A stretch of 64,000 bases of DNA from Arthrobacter sp. (GTDB lineage: Bacteria > Actinomycetota > Actinomycetes > Actinomycetales > Micrococcaceae): positions 1-64,000 of the forward strand of contig JAITLQ010000015.1 in NCBI GenBank assembly GCA_031277795.1, in the 5' to 3' direction. How positions within the stretch are numbered: position 1 is the stretch's first letter; every line of letters begins with the position of its first letter. Shown here piece after piece: positions 1 to 8,393 of this stretch. The notes below the pieces were generated by a model that was not told the origin of the DNA, made no database searches, and saw nothing but the letters and a program-made list of their open reading frames with translations. Position numbers and translations under genes: made by a program.

Positions 1-1500
1 AACGCGACCCACCAGATGAAGAAGCTCACGCTGGATGACCTCAAGGCCTTCCGCGATCACCTGCGCATCCCCATCTCCGACGCCGAGCTGGAGAAGGACC
101 CCTACCGTCCGCCGTACTACCACCCCGGCATGGATGCCCCGGAGATCCAGTACCTCATGACGCGCCGCCACGCGCTGGGCGGCTTCACGCCCGAGCGCCG
201 CACGCGTCACGCCGAGCTGGCTCTCCCCGGTGAGAAGTCGTACACCGCGGCCACCCGCGGCTCCGGCACGCAGCAGGCGGCCACCACGATGGCCTTCGTG
301 CGCCTGCTCAAGGACCTCATGCGCGATAAGCAGTTCGGCAAGCGCATCGTGCCGATCGTGCCGGATGAGTCCCGCACCTTCGGCATGGACTCCTTCTTCC
401 CCACGGCCAAGATCTACAACCCGTCCGGGCAGAACTACATCTCCGTGGACCGCGAGCTCGTGCTCGCGTACAAGGAGAGCGCGCAGGGTCAGCTGATCCA
501 CCCCGGCATCAACGAGGCAGGCGCGGTGGCGGCGTTTACCGCGGCCGGCACCTCCTATTCGACGCACGGCGAGCCGCTCATCCCGGTGTACGTCTTCTAC
601 TCGATGTTCGGCTTCCAGCGCACGGCGGATGCCTTCTGGGCCGCGGGCGATCAGATGGCGCGCGGCTTCGTCATCGGCGCCACGGCCGGCCGCACGACGC
701 TCACGGGCGAGGGACTGCAGCACGCAGACGGCCACTCGCACCTGCTCGCGGCGACCAACCCCGCCGTCGTCTCCTACGACCCGGCCTACGGCTACGAGAT
801 CGGGCACATCATGCGCTCGGGCCTCGAGCGCATGTACGGCGGCCAGCACGCGGATCCGGACGTCATGTACTACGTGACCGTGTACAACGAGCCCTACGTG
901 CAGCCGGCCGAGCCGGAGGGCGTGGACGTCGAGGGCATCGTCAAGGGCATTCACCTGGTCTCCCCGGCGGCCTCCGCCGGCCTGGCGGCCGACGCGCCGC
1001 AGGCGCAGCTGCTCGCCTCCGGCGTGGCGGTGCCGTGGACCATCGAGGCCCAGCGCCTGCTCGCCGCCGACTGGGGCGTCGCCGCCAACGTTTACTCCGT
1101 GACCTCCTGGAACGAGCTGGCCCGCGACGGCCACGCCGCCGAGGCGGCCACCTTCGAGGACGGCGAGGAGCGCGAGGCCTACGTGAGCACCAAGCTGGCC
1201 GGGGCGCAGGGCCCGGTCGTGGCGGTCTCCGATCACATGAAGGCGATCCCCGAGCAGCTGCGCCCGTTCATCCCGGGCGACTACTCGGTGCTCGGCGCCG
1301 ACGGCTTCGGCTTCTCCGACACGCGCGCCGCCGCCCGCCGCTTCTTCCGCATCGACGCCCACTCGGTGGTCGTCAAGGCGCTGCAGCGCCTCGAGAAGCA
1401 GGGACAGGTCGCGGCAGGCACGTGGCGCGAGGCGTACAACAAGTACCGCATCGATGACGTCACGGCCGGCACCTCCGGCAACGCGGGTGGCGACGCCTGA
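1..1500 (+). CDS. aceE: Pyruvate dehydrogenase E1 component, homodimeric type (C-terminal part)
   Basis: The reading frame is open from base 1, so the gene begins before the window and only the last 499 codons are seen. The protein matches the second half of E. coli-type AceE, the thiamine-diphosphate subunit that decarboxylates pyruvate in the pyruvate dehydrogenase complex. Recognisable landmarks include [29 protein letters not shown] and [13 protein letters not shown], in the family's order, and the usual C-terminus. A strong hairpin terminator follows. The downstream malic enzyme makes pyruvate, the AceE substrate, but the terminator argues that aceE is a separate transcription unit. Identification is very secure. 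Confidence 0.97.
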   Translation, partial: NATHQMKKLTLDDLKAFRDHLRIPISDAELEKDPYRPPYYHPGMDAPEIQYLMTRRHALGGFTPERRTRHAELALPGEKSYTAATRGSGTQQAATTMAFVRLLKDLMRDKQFGKRIVPIVPDESRTFGMDSFFPTAKIYNPSGQNYISVDRELVLAYKESAQGQLIHPGINEAGAVAAFTAAGTSYSTHGEPLIPVYVFYSMFGFQRTADAFWAAGDQMARGFVIGATAGRTTLTGEGLQHADGHSHLLAATNPAVVSYDPAYGYEIGHIMRSGLERMYGGQHADPDVMYYVTVYNEPYVQPAEPEGVDVEGIVKGIHLVSPAASAGLAADAPQAQLLASGVAVPWTIEAQRLLAADWGVAANVYSVTSWNELARDGHAAEAATFEDGEEREAYVSTKLAGAQGPVVAVSDHMKAIPEQLRPFIPGDYSVLGADGFGFSDTRAAARRFFRIDAHSVVVKALQRLEKQGQVAAGTWREAYNKYRIDDVTAGTSGNAGGDA

Positions 1501-1540
1501 TCCGCTGAAGTCCTCCGGCGCCGCACCGCCGGAACCGCGC

Positions 1541-1578
1541 GCGGCCCCTCGCCTTGCTCCCGCAAGGCGAGGGGCCGC
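1541..1578 (+). terminator. Terminator of aceE
   Basis: A perfect 17-bp inverted repeat with a TCCC loop starts 41 bases after the aceE stop. No long T tract follows, as is common in high-GC actinomycetes. Confidence 0.85.
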
Positions 1579-1622
1579 CGTCGTGCCCTCTTCCCTCACA
1601 GTGCCAGGAAACGCACGACGGC
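1577..1622. repeat. Inverted pair of the intergenic decamer GCCGTCGTGC
   Basis: GCCGTCGTGC at 1577-1586 and its reverse complement at 1613-1622 flank a 26-base spacer just after the aceE terminator. The same decamer occurs in many other intergenic gaps of this window (see findings). Confidence 0.6.
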
Positions 1623-1702
1623 GCGTGGCGCGTTCACAGCGTCGGCAAGTCGTGCGATTCTGGGGCCAGGACGCTGGTTCGATGGGGCGCAAGGAGTCAA
1701 CC

Positions 1703-2698
1703 ATGAGGCCTGGAGAGAACGAAAAGCGGGACGCTGACGGGCCGGAGTACGAGCCGTGGCCGGACTCGGAGGAGGCGCGGTTCGACCGGGCGAAGGCCCA
1801 CGCCATCCAGGCCGGGGGGATCAGCCCCACGGGCGGGCTGCGTTCGGGGTTCGAGGACGAGGTGGACGGGCACCTGCTGTGGATCGGCGCCCTGGCCCTG
1901 CTGGTGCCGGGGCCGTACCCGGTGGGCTTCCTCGGCGGGCTGCTGGTGGCGGATTCGGAGAGCGACGACACCCCCGCGATCACCATCAACACGGGCGTCA
2001 GCAACGGGACGGTCTTCCTCTATACCGAGGCGCTGGCAGTGGAGCCTGCGTCGCTCGAGCCGGGCTTCGAGGACGTCGTGGAGCTCTCCGTGCGCGTGGA
2101 CCAGGGGCCGGTGTTCGTGGAGGGCGGGCTGGGGAGGGACTCCTCGCCCGAGCGCCGCATCGATGGGCACGGGCCCGGCTGGTACCGCGTGCGGGTGCAC
2201 GCCGTGAACCGGGACCTCGAGGACGGGTGCGAGGCCACCGCCCCGTGGGAGCAGTACCTGGTCCAGGCCTGGCCCGAGGACGCGTGCCGCGACGCGCTCG
2301 TGTTCAGGGAGACCAGCGCCGCCTCGGGCGGGCTGGACGATCTGGCGGAGGTGGAGGATCGCCCGTGGGGCAGCGACGAGGCCCCGCGCGTCATCCCTAT
2401 GACCCCCGGCTGGGTGGAGCCGGCCCCCACGGTGCACTACGACCGCCCGCAGATCCCGCGCCCCGAGGCCGTGGACTGGGCCGGCACGGAGTGGGAGGAG
2501 CTCTACGACGAGGAGGGGCCGGCGGAGCCGGCGCTGGGCCTGGAGCGGCGCTACCTGGAGCTGCTGCTCGGCCGGGATGTGGCGGAGAACGATCCGTCCG
2601 ACGCCGCCGTGCTCGCCGCCGTGCGCCTGCGCGTCACGGAGGAGCAGATGCGCGAGCGCGTGGCCGGCTGGGAGTCGCAGCGCGGGGCCGAGGCCTGA
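1703..2698 (+). CDS. Hypothetical acidic protein, 331 aa
   Basis: Not recognised. The start is set by AAGGAG at 1691-1696, six bases before ATG 1703; the frame is open further upstream but runs into the aceE terminator. The protein is rich in Asp, Glu, Pro and Trp, has no signal peptide, and carries one hydrophobic stretch near residues 48-70 (LLWIGALALLVPGPYPVGFL) that could be a membrane hairpin or a buried strand. The middle part (about 80-200) looks like a beta-rich soluble domain, and the C-terminus is helical and charged. It lies between aceE and the urate operon without an evident link to either. The very long frame on the opposite strand is a shadow of its codon bias. Confidence 0.6.
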   Translation: MRPGENEKRDADGPEYEPWPDSEEARFDRAKAHAIQAGGISPTGGLRSGFEDEVDGHLLWIGALALLVPGPYPVGFLGGLLVADSESDDTPAITINTGVSNGTVFLYTEALAVEPASLEPGFEDVVELSVRVDQGPVFVEGGLGRDSSPERRIDGHGPGWYRVRVHAVNRDLEDGCEATAPWEQYLVQAWPEDACRDALVFRETSAASGGLDDLAEVEDRPWGSDEAPRVIPMTPGWVEPAPTVHYDRPQIPRPEAVDWAGTEWEELYDEEGPAEPALGLERRYLELLLGRDVAENDPSDAAVLAAVRLRVTEEQMRERVAGWESQRGAEA

Positions 2699-2833
2699 GA
2701 GTGGCCCGGGGCGCGGCGCGGTGAGGCGGGAAGCCGGCCGCACGCCGTCGCGCGCCGAGGCGCGATGCCTGCCCTGGACCGCGCTGGTTGGTGACCATGC
2801 GCCGTCGTGCGTCGGCGTGAAAGGGCAGTGAAG

Positions 2834-2850
2834 GGCCCCGGAGCGGGGCC
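2834..2850. terminator. Small GC hairpin between convergent genes
   Basis: GGCCCCG and CGGGGCC pair around a GAG loop, between the end of the 331-aa gene and the end of the leftward 83-aa gene. A weak candidate for a bidirectional terminator. Confidence 0.45.
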
Positions 2851-2973
2851 GACGGCGCCGGGGGGATAGTCGGCCCCCGGAACCGTCGGGCCCGCGCCGG
2901 GGCCCCAGACCCCGTCCCGCGTGTCCGCGCGAGGGTCGGGGTGGTTGGTGTGCGCCAGCTGGCGCGGCGGTGA

Positions 2974-3225
2974 TCAGCCGCGCACGAAGCGCAGGACGCC
3001 GTGCACCACGCCGCCGAGGCGGGAGGGGCGGCGCGGACGGGAGGAACCCGGGAAGTCCGGATCGCAGCCGCCGGCGGGGAACTCGGGCCACTGCAACTCG
3101 GTGCCCGGCTCCACCACGCGGGAGTGGGCGGGAAGCGAGCTCGTCAGCGGCCGCGGTTCCGCGGGGGAGTGGGCGCCAAGAACAGCCGGAGCGTGCGTGT
3201 TTGCGGTGTTGTGCTGGAGAGTCAT
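2974..3225 (-). CDS. Small hypothetical protein, 83 aa
   Basis: A short leftward gene whose ATG has a good ribosome binding site (AAAGAGGTG, about five bases before the start on the minus strand). The product is rich in Pro, Ser and Arg and has no recognisable domain, signal peptide or membrane segment. It is divergent from the urate operon and has a perfect TTCC-N7-GGAA operator (3251-3265) 26 bases upstream of its start, so it may be co-regulated with purine catabolism. It could be a small regulator or a spurious frame; the ribosome site and operator position are the main support. Confidence 0.45.
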   Translation of the reverse strand: MTLQHNTANTHAPAVLGAHSPAEPRPLTSSLPAHSRVVEPGTELQWPEFPAGGCDPDFPGSSRPRRPSRLGGVVHGVLRFVRG

Positions 3226-3250
3226 GACCCACCTCTTTCCGTGGACTACA

Positions 3251-3265
3251 TTCCGCTATGTGGAA
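3251..3265. promoter_or_regulatory. IclR-like operator, copy 1 (TTCCGCTATGTGGAA)
   Basis: Imperfect palindrome with TTCC and GGAA ends, sharing the pattern TTCCRCNATRYGGAA with sites at 3413, 8484, 16788, 16944 and 17035. It lies between the divergent 83-aa gene and the urate operon. Binding by the window's IclR-family protein is inferred from this distribution. Confidence 0.6.
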
Positions 3266-3354
3266 TGTGAAGTTCGAATCGTGGAATCAGTCTGCATGGG
3301 CCGCGGGGCAAGCGCAAGGGGTATCCCATTTTTGATTCAACAGTGAACAAGGGG

Positions 3355-3383
3355 TTGACAGACCGAGTGTGACCCCGGTTACA
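3355..3383 (+). promoter_or_regulatory. Promoter region of the urate operon with CRP/GlxR-like site
   Basis: TTGACA at 3355-3360 is a consensus -35 box; a weak -10 (TTACAT, 3379-3384) follows after 18 bases. Overlapping it is TGTGACCCCGGTTACA (3368-3383), which fits the TGTGA-N6-TNACA pattern of CRP/GlxR-type operators. Confidence 0.5.
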
Positions 3384-3412
3384 TGGTGATCAGTAAGAAA
3401 ACGGAATCAAAT

Positions 3413-3427
3413 TTCCGCCATACGAAA
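3413..3427. promoter_or_regulatory. IclR-like operator, copy 2 (TTCCGCCATACGAAA)
   Basis: Located 44 bases downstream of the GTGA of the CRP-like element and before the first gene of the urate operon. It shares the right half ATACGAAA with the site before the malic enzyme gene. The position downstream of the promoter suits repression. Confidence 0.6.
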
Positions 3428-3515
3428 CATCGAGTCAATCCCGGGCATCCCAGCCCGAGGGGGTAAGGGTGTTCAGCCAGGCGGGCCACATCACGAGTGG
3501 AAAGCGCTGACACCC

Positions 3516-4364
3516 ATGCAATTGTCGATCTTCAACACCCTCGAGCCCCTCGAGGCCGCCGCAGCAGTGCGCCCGGCCGTCGACGTGGACCGCTGGGTGG
3601 ACGCCGTGGTCGCCGGCCGCCCCTTCGCCAGCCGCGAGGCGCTGCTGGCCCACGCCGAGGGCATCCCGGCCTTCACGGCCCACGAAATCACCGCCGCCCT
3701 GGCCCATCACCCCCGCATCGGGGAGAAGCCCAAGGGTGATTCGGCGGAGGCCCAGCTCTCCCGCCACGAGCAGGCCGGCGTCGGCGTTGACCGCGACGCC
3801 GAGCTCGCCCAGAAGCTCGCCGAAGGCAACGCCGCCTACGAGGCCCGCTTCGACCGTGTCTTCCTCATCCGCGCGGCCGGCCGCTCGGTTCCCGAGATCC
3901 TTGAGAACCTGGAGCGCCGCCTCGGTCAGGATGAGGCCACCGAAAATGCGGAGGTCGCGGACCAACTCGCGCAGATCGCCCTCCTCCGCCTCGAGGGGAT
4001 CGTGGAGGCCGACGCCGCAGGCGAGACGCGCAGCCACATCACCACCCATGTACTCGACACCGGGACCGGGAGGCCTGCCTCCGGTGTCAAGGTCACGCTG
4101 GAAGCCGCAACGGACTCCGGCTGGCAAGAGATCGGACGAGGTGAGACCGACGAAGACGGTCGGATCAAGAACCTCGGCCCGACGGAGGTCGCAGTAGGTA
4201 ACTACCGGTGCGCATTCGACACCGGCGCCTACTACGGGAACAAGGGTACGGAAACCTTCTTCCCCGCGGTCGTCATCGAGTTCACCGTCGCAGACGCGCT
4301 CGCGCACTACCACGTGCCTCTTCTCATCAGCCCATTTGCCTACTCGACGTACCGAGGGAGTTAA
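3516..4364 (+). CDS. Bifunctional OHCU decarboxylase / 5-hydroxyisourate hydrolase
   Basis: A fusion of the two enzymes that follow uricase. Residues 1 to about 165 are the 2-oxo-4-hydroxy-4-carboxy-5-ureidoimidazoline (OHCU) decarboxylase, with the HHPRIGEKP motif (catalytic His about 65). Residues from about 173 are a transthyretin-like 5-hydroxyisourate hydrolase, with THVLDTGTGRPASG at its start and the diagnostic C-terminal YRGS. The fused order is the reverse of the chemistry (hydrolase acts first). The start ATG has only a weak GGAAAG site. The stop is one base before the uricase start, so the two are co-translated. Together they ensure stereospecific formation of S-allantoin. Confidence 0.94.
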   Translation: MQLSIFNTLEPLEAAAAVRPAVDVDRWVDAVVAGRPFASREALLAHAEGIPAFTAHEITAALAHHPRIGEKPKGDSAEAQLSRHEQAGVGVDRDAELAQKLAEGNAAYEARFDRVFLIRAAGRSVPEILENLERRLGQDEATENAEVADQLAQIALLRLEGIVEADAAGETRSHITTHVLDTGTGRPASGVKVTLEAATDSGWQEIGRGETDEDGRIKNLGPTEVAVGNYRCAFDTGAYYGNKGTETFFPAVVIEFTVADALAHYHVPLLISPFAYSTYRGS

Positions 4365-4365
4365 C

Positions 4366-5286
4366 ATGACCGCCATCGCTGAAAGCACGACCGGCACCCG
4401 CATCGTTCTGGGGAAGAACCAGTACGGCAAGGCCGAGGTCCGCCTCGTCAAGATCACCCGCGACACCGACCGCCACCAGATCGAGGATCTCAACGTCACC
4501 TCGCAGCTGCACGGCGACTTCACCGCGGCGCACAAGGACGGCGACAACGGCCTCGTTGTCCCCACCGACACCCAGAAGAACACCGTCTACGGCCTGGCCC
4601 GCGACGGCGTCGGCGCGGTCGAGGACTTCCTCATCCGCCTCGGCTCGCACTTCGTGAACGAGTTCGAGTGGATCGAGGGTGGCCGCTGGGCCGCCGAGCA
4701 GTACTTCTGGGATCGCATCAACGATCACGACCACGCCTTCTCCCGCAACAAGTCCGAGGTGCGCACCGCCGTCCTCGAGATCGTGAACGGCGAGAAGAAC
4801 ATCGTGGCCGGCATCCAGGACCTCACCGTCCTGAAGTCCACCGGTTCCGAGTTCCACGGCTTCCCCGTGGATCGCTACACCACCCTGAAGGAGACCTCAG
4901 ATCGCATCCTGGCGACGGACGTCACCGCCCGCTGGCGCTACTCCGCCGCGGCCGTCGAGGCCGGCATCGATTTCGACGCCGTCTTCGCGGACGTGCGCAA
5001 GCGCCTCCTGACGGCCTTCGCCAACACCCACTCCCTGGCCCTGCAGCAGACCATGTTTGCCATGGGCGAGGACGTCTTGACCGCGCATCCCGAGATCGAA
5101 GAGATCAAGATGTCGTTGCCGAACAAGCACCACTTCCTCGTGGATCTTGAGGTCTTTGGCCAGGACAACCCGAACGAAGTGTTCTACGCGGCCGATCGCC
5201 CGTATGGACTCATCGAGGCCACCATCCAGCGTGAGGGTGGGGCCGCGAGCCATCAGGTCTGGGAGAACATCCCCGGCTTCTGCTGA
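4366..5286 (+). CDS. pucL: Urate oxidase (uricase)
   Basis: Cofactor-free uricase, 306 aa, which oxidises urate to 5-hydroxyisourate and hydrogen peroxide. Start ATG 4366 has GAGGGAG five bases upstream. The catalytic Lys-Thr pair is visible (YGKAEVRL, Lys22; VPTDTQKNT, Thr67), as are likely substrate-clamping Phe163 and Arg180 (KETSDRIL) and the C-terminal NKHHF segment with ADRPYGLIEATI. Length is typical of the family. Unlike Bacillus PucL it is not fused to the decarboxylase, which here sits in the preceding gene. The symbol follows Bacillus usage; uaZ or uox would be equally apt. Confidence 0.96.
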   Translation: MTAIAESTTGTRIVLGKNQYGKAEVRLVKITRDTDRHQIEDLNVTSQLHGDFTAAHKDGDNGLVVPTDTQKNTVYGLARDGVGAVEDFLIRLGSHFVNEFEWIEGGRWAAEQYFWDRINDHDHAFSRNKSEVRTAVLEIVNGEKNIVAGIQDLTVLKSTGSEFHGFPVDRYTTLKETSDRILATDVTARWRYSAAAVEAGIDFDAVFADVRKRLLTAFANTHSLALQQTMFAMGEDVLTAHPEIEEIKMSLPNKHHFLVDLEVFGQDNPNEVFYAADRPYGLIEATIQREGGAASHQVWENIPGFC

Positions 5287-5301
5287 TCCAACCCCTTGAG
5301 T

Positions 5302-5333
5302 CAGGCGGGCCGCGCCGCACCGCGGCCCGCCTG
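5302..5333 (+). terminator. Hairpin between uricase and permease genes
   Basis: Perfect 13-bp inverted repeat with a six-base loop, starting 15 bases after the uricase stop and ending nine before the permease ribosome site. It could be a partial terminator or an mRNA processing and stability element that lowers permease expression. Confidence 0.65.
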
Positions 5334-5354
5334 CGCGCAACGAAGGAGTTTCGC

Positions 5355-6965
5355 GTGATGACAAGCAAGACGAAGAACCCCGCACCGCCCTCGGACGCAC
5401 CCGAGGACGAGCGCCTGCCCTTGGGCCGCACCATCGCGTTCGGCCTCCAGCACGTCCTGACGATGTACGGCGGCATCATCGCCCCGCCGCTCATCATCGG
5501 CCAGGCCGCCGGCCTCTCGAGCGACCAGATCGCTCTGCTCGTGGCCTGCTGCCTCTTCATCGGCGGCCTCGCCACCATCCTGCAGTCCTGGGGCATTCCG
5601 TTCTTCGGGTCCAAGCTCCCGCTGGTCCAGGGCACGTCGTTCGCGTCCGTGTCCACGATGGGCGCCATCGTCTCCGGCGCCCCCGACCACGTCCATGGCT
5701 TGCAATCGGTCTTCGGCTCCGTGATCGTCGCGGCGGCCATCGGCTTCCTGATCGCGCCCTTCTTCGCCAAGATCATTCGCTTCTTCCCGCCGGTCGTGAC
5801 CGGCGTGGTGATCACCATGATCGGCGTCTCGCTGACGCCGGTCGCCGCCAACTGGGCCATGGGCGGCAACGCCAAGGCGGACGACTACGGCTCCCTGCAG
5901 AACATCGGCCTCGCGGCCCTCGTGTTTGCACTGACGATCCTGTTCTCCAAGCTCGGCAACGCCGCAATCTCGCGCCTCTCCATCCTCATCGCGATGGTGG
6001 TCGGCACGCTCGTGGCCATCCCGCTTGGCATGGCCGACTTCTCCAAGGTCGGCACGGGCGCCATCTTCGCCTTCCCGCAGCCGCTCGCCTTCGGTATGCC
6101 GGTCTTCGAGCTCGGCGCGATCCTGTCGATGACCATCGTGGTCATCGTGATCCTGACGGAGACCACGGCGGACATCCTCGCGGTCGGCGAGATCACGGGC
6201 GCCAAGGTCGACTCCAAGCGCATCGCCAACGGCCTGCGCGCCGACATGGCCTCCACGTTTGTTGCACCGTTCTTCAACACCTTCACGCAGTCGGCCTTTG
6301 CGCAGAACGTGGGCCTCGTGGCCATCACCGGCGTGAAGTCGCGCTTCGTGGTGACGGCCGGCGGCGGCATCCTCGTGGTGCTCGGTCTGCTGCCGGTCCT
6401 GGGCCGCGTTGTCGCGGCGATCCCGACCCCGGTCCTGGGCGGTGCCGGCATCGTGCTCTTCGGCACCGTGGCCGCCTCGGGCATCCGCACGCTCTCCAAG
6501 GTGAACTACGACGGCTACAACCTCATCATCGTGGGTGCCTCGATCGCCTTCGGCGGCATCCCGATCGTCAAGCCGGAGTTCTACAACCAGTTCCCCGACT
6601 GGGTCGCCACCATCCTGCACTCCGGCATCTCCTCGGCCGCCATTATGGCCGTGCTGTTGAACATCATCTTCAACGAGATCCAGGGCGGTAACTCCAAGAA
6701 GGGCTCCGTGTTTGTGGCGGCGCCGCCGCGCATGGTGCGTGAGGAGGAGCTGGACAACCTCGAGGACGGCGACTCCTACGTGGGGGGCAAGCTCTTCGAT
6801 TCGGACGGCAACGAGGTCAAGGTCGTGACGGCGCAGCAGCAGCTTGTGGAGCTCAAGCGCCATGCGAAGGCCTGCCAGAAGAACAACGTGCCGGTGCCGG
6901 AGACGGTCACTGCCGCGCTGCAGAAGATCGAGAAGGACGGCATCCTGCCCGCCGGCGGACACTGA
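5355..6965 (+). CDS. Nucleobase:cation symporter-2 (urate/xanthine permease type)
   Basis: A 536-aa NAT/NCS2 transporter with about 12-14 membrane segments. The family signature is present as QNVGLVAITG (Gln317-Gly326). AAGGAG at 5343-5348 serves GTG 5355 or ATG 5358. Its place after uricase suggests urate as substrate, with xanthine possible; sequence alone does not separate these (Bacillus PucJ/PucK are the relevant comparisons). The C-terminal 80 residues after the last helix form a hydrophilic cytoplasmic tail with acidic and Gln-rich stretches, longer than in many family members. It completes the rightward urate operon. Confidence 0.9.
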   Translation: MMTSKTKNPAPPSDAPEDERLPLGRTIAFGLQHVLTMYGGIIAPPLIIGQAAGLSSDQIALLVACCLFIGGLATILQSWGIPFFGSKLPLVQGTSFASVSTMGAIVSGAPDHVHGLQSVFGSVIVAAAIGFLIAPFFAKIIRFFPPVVTGVVITMIGVSLTPVAANWAMGGNAKADDYGSLQNIGLAALVFALTILFSKLGNAAISRLSILIAMVVGTLVAIPLGMADFSKVGTGAIFAFPQPLAFGMPVFELGAILSMTIVVIVILTETTADILAVGEITGAKVDSKRIANGLRADMASTFVAPFFNTFTQSAFAQNVGLVAITGVKSRFVVTAGGGILVVLGLLPVLGRVVAAIPTPVLGGAGIVLFGTVAASGIRTLSKVNYDGYNLIIVGASIAFGGIPIVKPEFYNQFPDWVATILHSGISSAAIMAVLLNIIFNEIQGGNSKKGSVFVAAPPRMVREEELDNLEDGDSYVGGKLFDSDGNEVKVVTAQQQLVELKRHAKACQKNNVPVPETVTAALQKIEKDGILPAGGH

Positions 6966-7005
6966 ACCCCGTCGGCGGCGTCAGCCAGGCCGCCGGCGTG
7001 AGAAG

Positions 7006-7033
7006 GAGGCGCTTCCCGTGTGGGGAGCGCCTC
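7006..7033 (+). terminator. Terminator of the urate operon
   Basis: A 12-bp stem with one G-U pair and a GTGT loop, 41 bases after the permease stop, followed by a short T-containing stretch. Confidence 0.75.
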
Positions 7034-7200
7034 TTCGCGTGTTCGCGAAGGCCGTGTCTGCGTGTCTTGTGCCGAGAGGCGGGTCGTTGCGGTGGGAGGC
7101 GCACGTTGTTTCGGTGCCCGACAGCGCCCGCTCGCCCCGGGCGGCCGGGCTGGGAGGTGGGGCGGGGCTGGGACCCGGTCGTGCGCCGTCGCGCGCTGGG

Positions 7201-7282
7201 GCGTCCTGGCGTCCCGGGGTCCCGGGGTCCTGGTGTCCCGGCAGCCCGGCGTCCCGGCGTCCCGCCAACGCGAACGGGCCGG
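7201..7282. repeat. Degenerate tandem array of GTCCCGGCG-like units
   Basis: About eight units of 8-9 bases resembling GTCCCGGCG fill 7201-7265. They run into a 21-base sequence (7262-7282) that recurs exactly at 7539-7559. The gap 7034-7604 contains no credible gene; frames across it are shadows of its high G+C. Confidence 0.6.
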
Positions 7283-7327
7283 GCTCCCGCCTCGCGTGTT
7301 TCGTCGCCCGCTCCCGTCTTCGCCTCT

Positions 7328-7383
7328 CGTGGAGTGCCACATGCGCTGAAGAGGCCGCTCTTGAGCGCATGTGGCACTCCACG
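7328..7383. repeat. Long intergenic hairpin (20-bp perfect arms)
   Basis: Arms 7328-7347 and 7364-7383 are perfect reverse complements; the interior adds a further five pairs (AAGAG/CTCTT) around a GCCG loop. The arms contain GAGTGCC/GGCACTC, which recurs in the next two inverted repeats. It lies in the space between the convergent permease and IclR genes, but far from both stops. Confidence 0.85.
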
Positions 7384-7390
7384 TTGCGTC

Positions 7391-7508
7391 TTCGCGAGTG
7401 CCGTGCGTCGTCCGGGCCGTTTCCCGAGTGCCTTGTGTCGGCGAAACGGGCGTTCGGGCGACACCAGGCACTCGGGAGGGTGGGGAAACGTCATGCGGCA
7501 CTCGCGAA
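7391..7508. repeat. Nested inverted repeats carrying GAGTGCC
   Basis: Outer arms 7391-7403 and 7496-7508 are a perfect 13-bp inverted repeat. Inside lie 7422-7440 and 7459-7477, matching at 18 of 19 positions. Each arm contains GAGTGCC or its complement, so with the previous hairpin the heptamer occurs six times in 180 bases. No protein-coding frame is convincing here. Confidence 0.8.
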
Positions 7509-7552
7509 CGGTGGGTCCGCAGGGGGTATCCCGGCGGTCCGCCAACGCGAAC

Positions 7553-7582
7553 GGGCCGGCCTCCCCGAGGGGAGACCGGCCC
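7553..7582 (-). terminator. Terminator of the IclR-family gene
   Basis: GC-rich stem (seven pairs, a mismatch, then five pairs) with a CGAG loop, 22 bases beyond the leftward stop of the regulator. Confidence 0.7.
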
Positions 7583-7604
7583 GAGCGCGGCGTGACGAGG
7601 CGGC

Positions 7605-8393
7605 TCAGACGCCCGAGCGCAGCGCCTGCGAGATCGCGGAGGCGGCGGCCGTCAGCGCCGGCACCGCTCGGTCGGCGAAGGACTCGTCGACGCGGGAGAT
7701 CGGGCCGGAGACGGACACGGCGAGGCGCGTCGCGGAATCGGGGATCGCCACGGCGTAGCACCGCGAGCCCATCTCCTGCTCCTGCTCGTCCACGGCGTAG
7801 CCGCGCTCGCGCGTGGCGGCGAGGTCCGCCAGGAGCGACTCGACGTCGGTGTGGGTGTTCGCGGTGCGCGAGGCCATGCCCGTGCGCTCCATGAGGCCGC
7901 GGACCTGCTCCTCCGGCAGCTGAGCCAGGATCGCCTTGCCCACGCCGGAGTAGTGCAGCGGCACGCGCTGGCCCACCTCGGTGAACATGCGCATGGCGTG
8001 CGGGGAGGGCACCTGGCCAACGTAGGTGACGCGGTCGTCGTCGAGCACGGCGAGGTTGGCCGTCTCGCCGAGCTGGTCGACCAGCGAGCGCATGATCGGC
8101 TTGGCCAGGGCGCCGAGCTGGCGGTTGGCGACCTCGCCCAGGTGGATGAGGCGCGGGCCCAAGGCGTAGCTGCGATCGGGGAGCTGGCGGACGTGCCCCA
8201 TGGTCACGAGGGTGCGCAGCAAGCGGTGAATGGTGGGCAGCGGCAAGGGCGTGCGCTGGCTCAGCTCGCTCAGCGTCAGCTCACCGCCGGCCGCCGCGAT
8301 CGTCTCGAGAAGAGCGAAGGCTCGCTCGACGGATTGGACGCCGCCGGAACGGGCCGTGGTCTCCTGCGTTCCCTGTGTCATGGCAGGCATCAT
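7605..8393 (-). CDS. IclR-family transcriptional regulator of purine/glyoxylate genes
   Basis: A 262-aa IclR protein. The N-terminal winged helix-turn-helix covers about residues 20-80 (VQSVERAFALLETIAA, LTLSELSQRTPLPLPTIHRLL) and the C-terminal effector domain the rest (VGKAILAQLPEEQ, MGSRCYAVAIPD). It is divergent from the malic enzyme/malate synthase operon. AllR of E. coli and Streptomyces belongs to this family and controls allantoin use through glyoxylate or allantoate; that role is inferred from context. Three ATGs (8393, 8390, 8381) are possible and none has a clear ribosome site; a degenerate copy of the operator covers the start, suggesting autoregulation. Confidence 0.85.
   Translation of the reverse strand: MMPAMTQGTQETTARSGGVQSVERAFALLETIAAAGGELTLSELSQRTPLPLPTIHRLLRTLVTMGHVRQLPDRSYALGPRLIHLGEVANRQLGALAKPIMRSLVDQLGETANLAVLDDDRVTYVGQVPSPHAMRMFTEVGQRVPLHYSGVGKAILAQLPEEQVRGLMERTGMASRTANTHTDVESLLADLAATRERGYAVDEQEQEMGSRCYAVAIPDSATRLAVSVSGPISRVDESFADRAVPALTAAASAISQALRSGV

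Noticed and set aside
1697..3232. A 511-codon minus-strand frame over the 331-aa gene and following gap
   Set aside because: Arg/Pro-rich and without a ribosome site; the short minus-strand gene at 2974-3225, in another frame, has a proper start.
5301..6962. A 553-codon minus-strand frame opposite the NCS2 permease
   Set aside because: Charged low-complexity sequence with no domain, antisense to a clear transporter.
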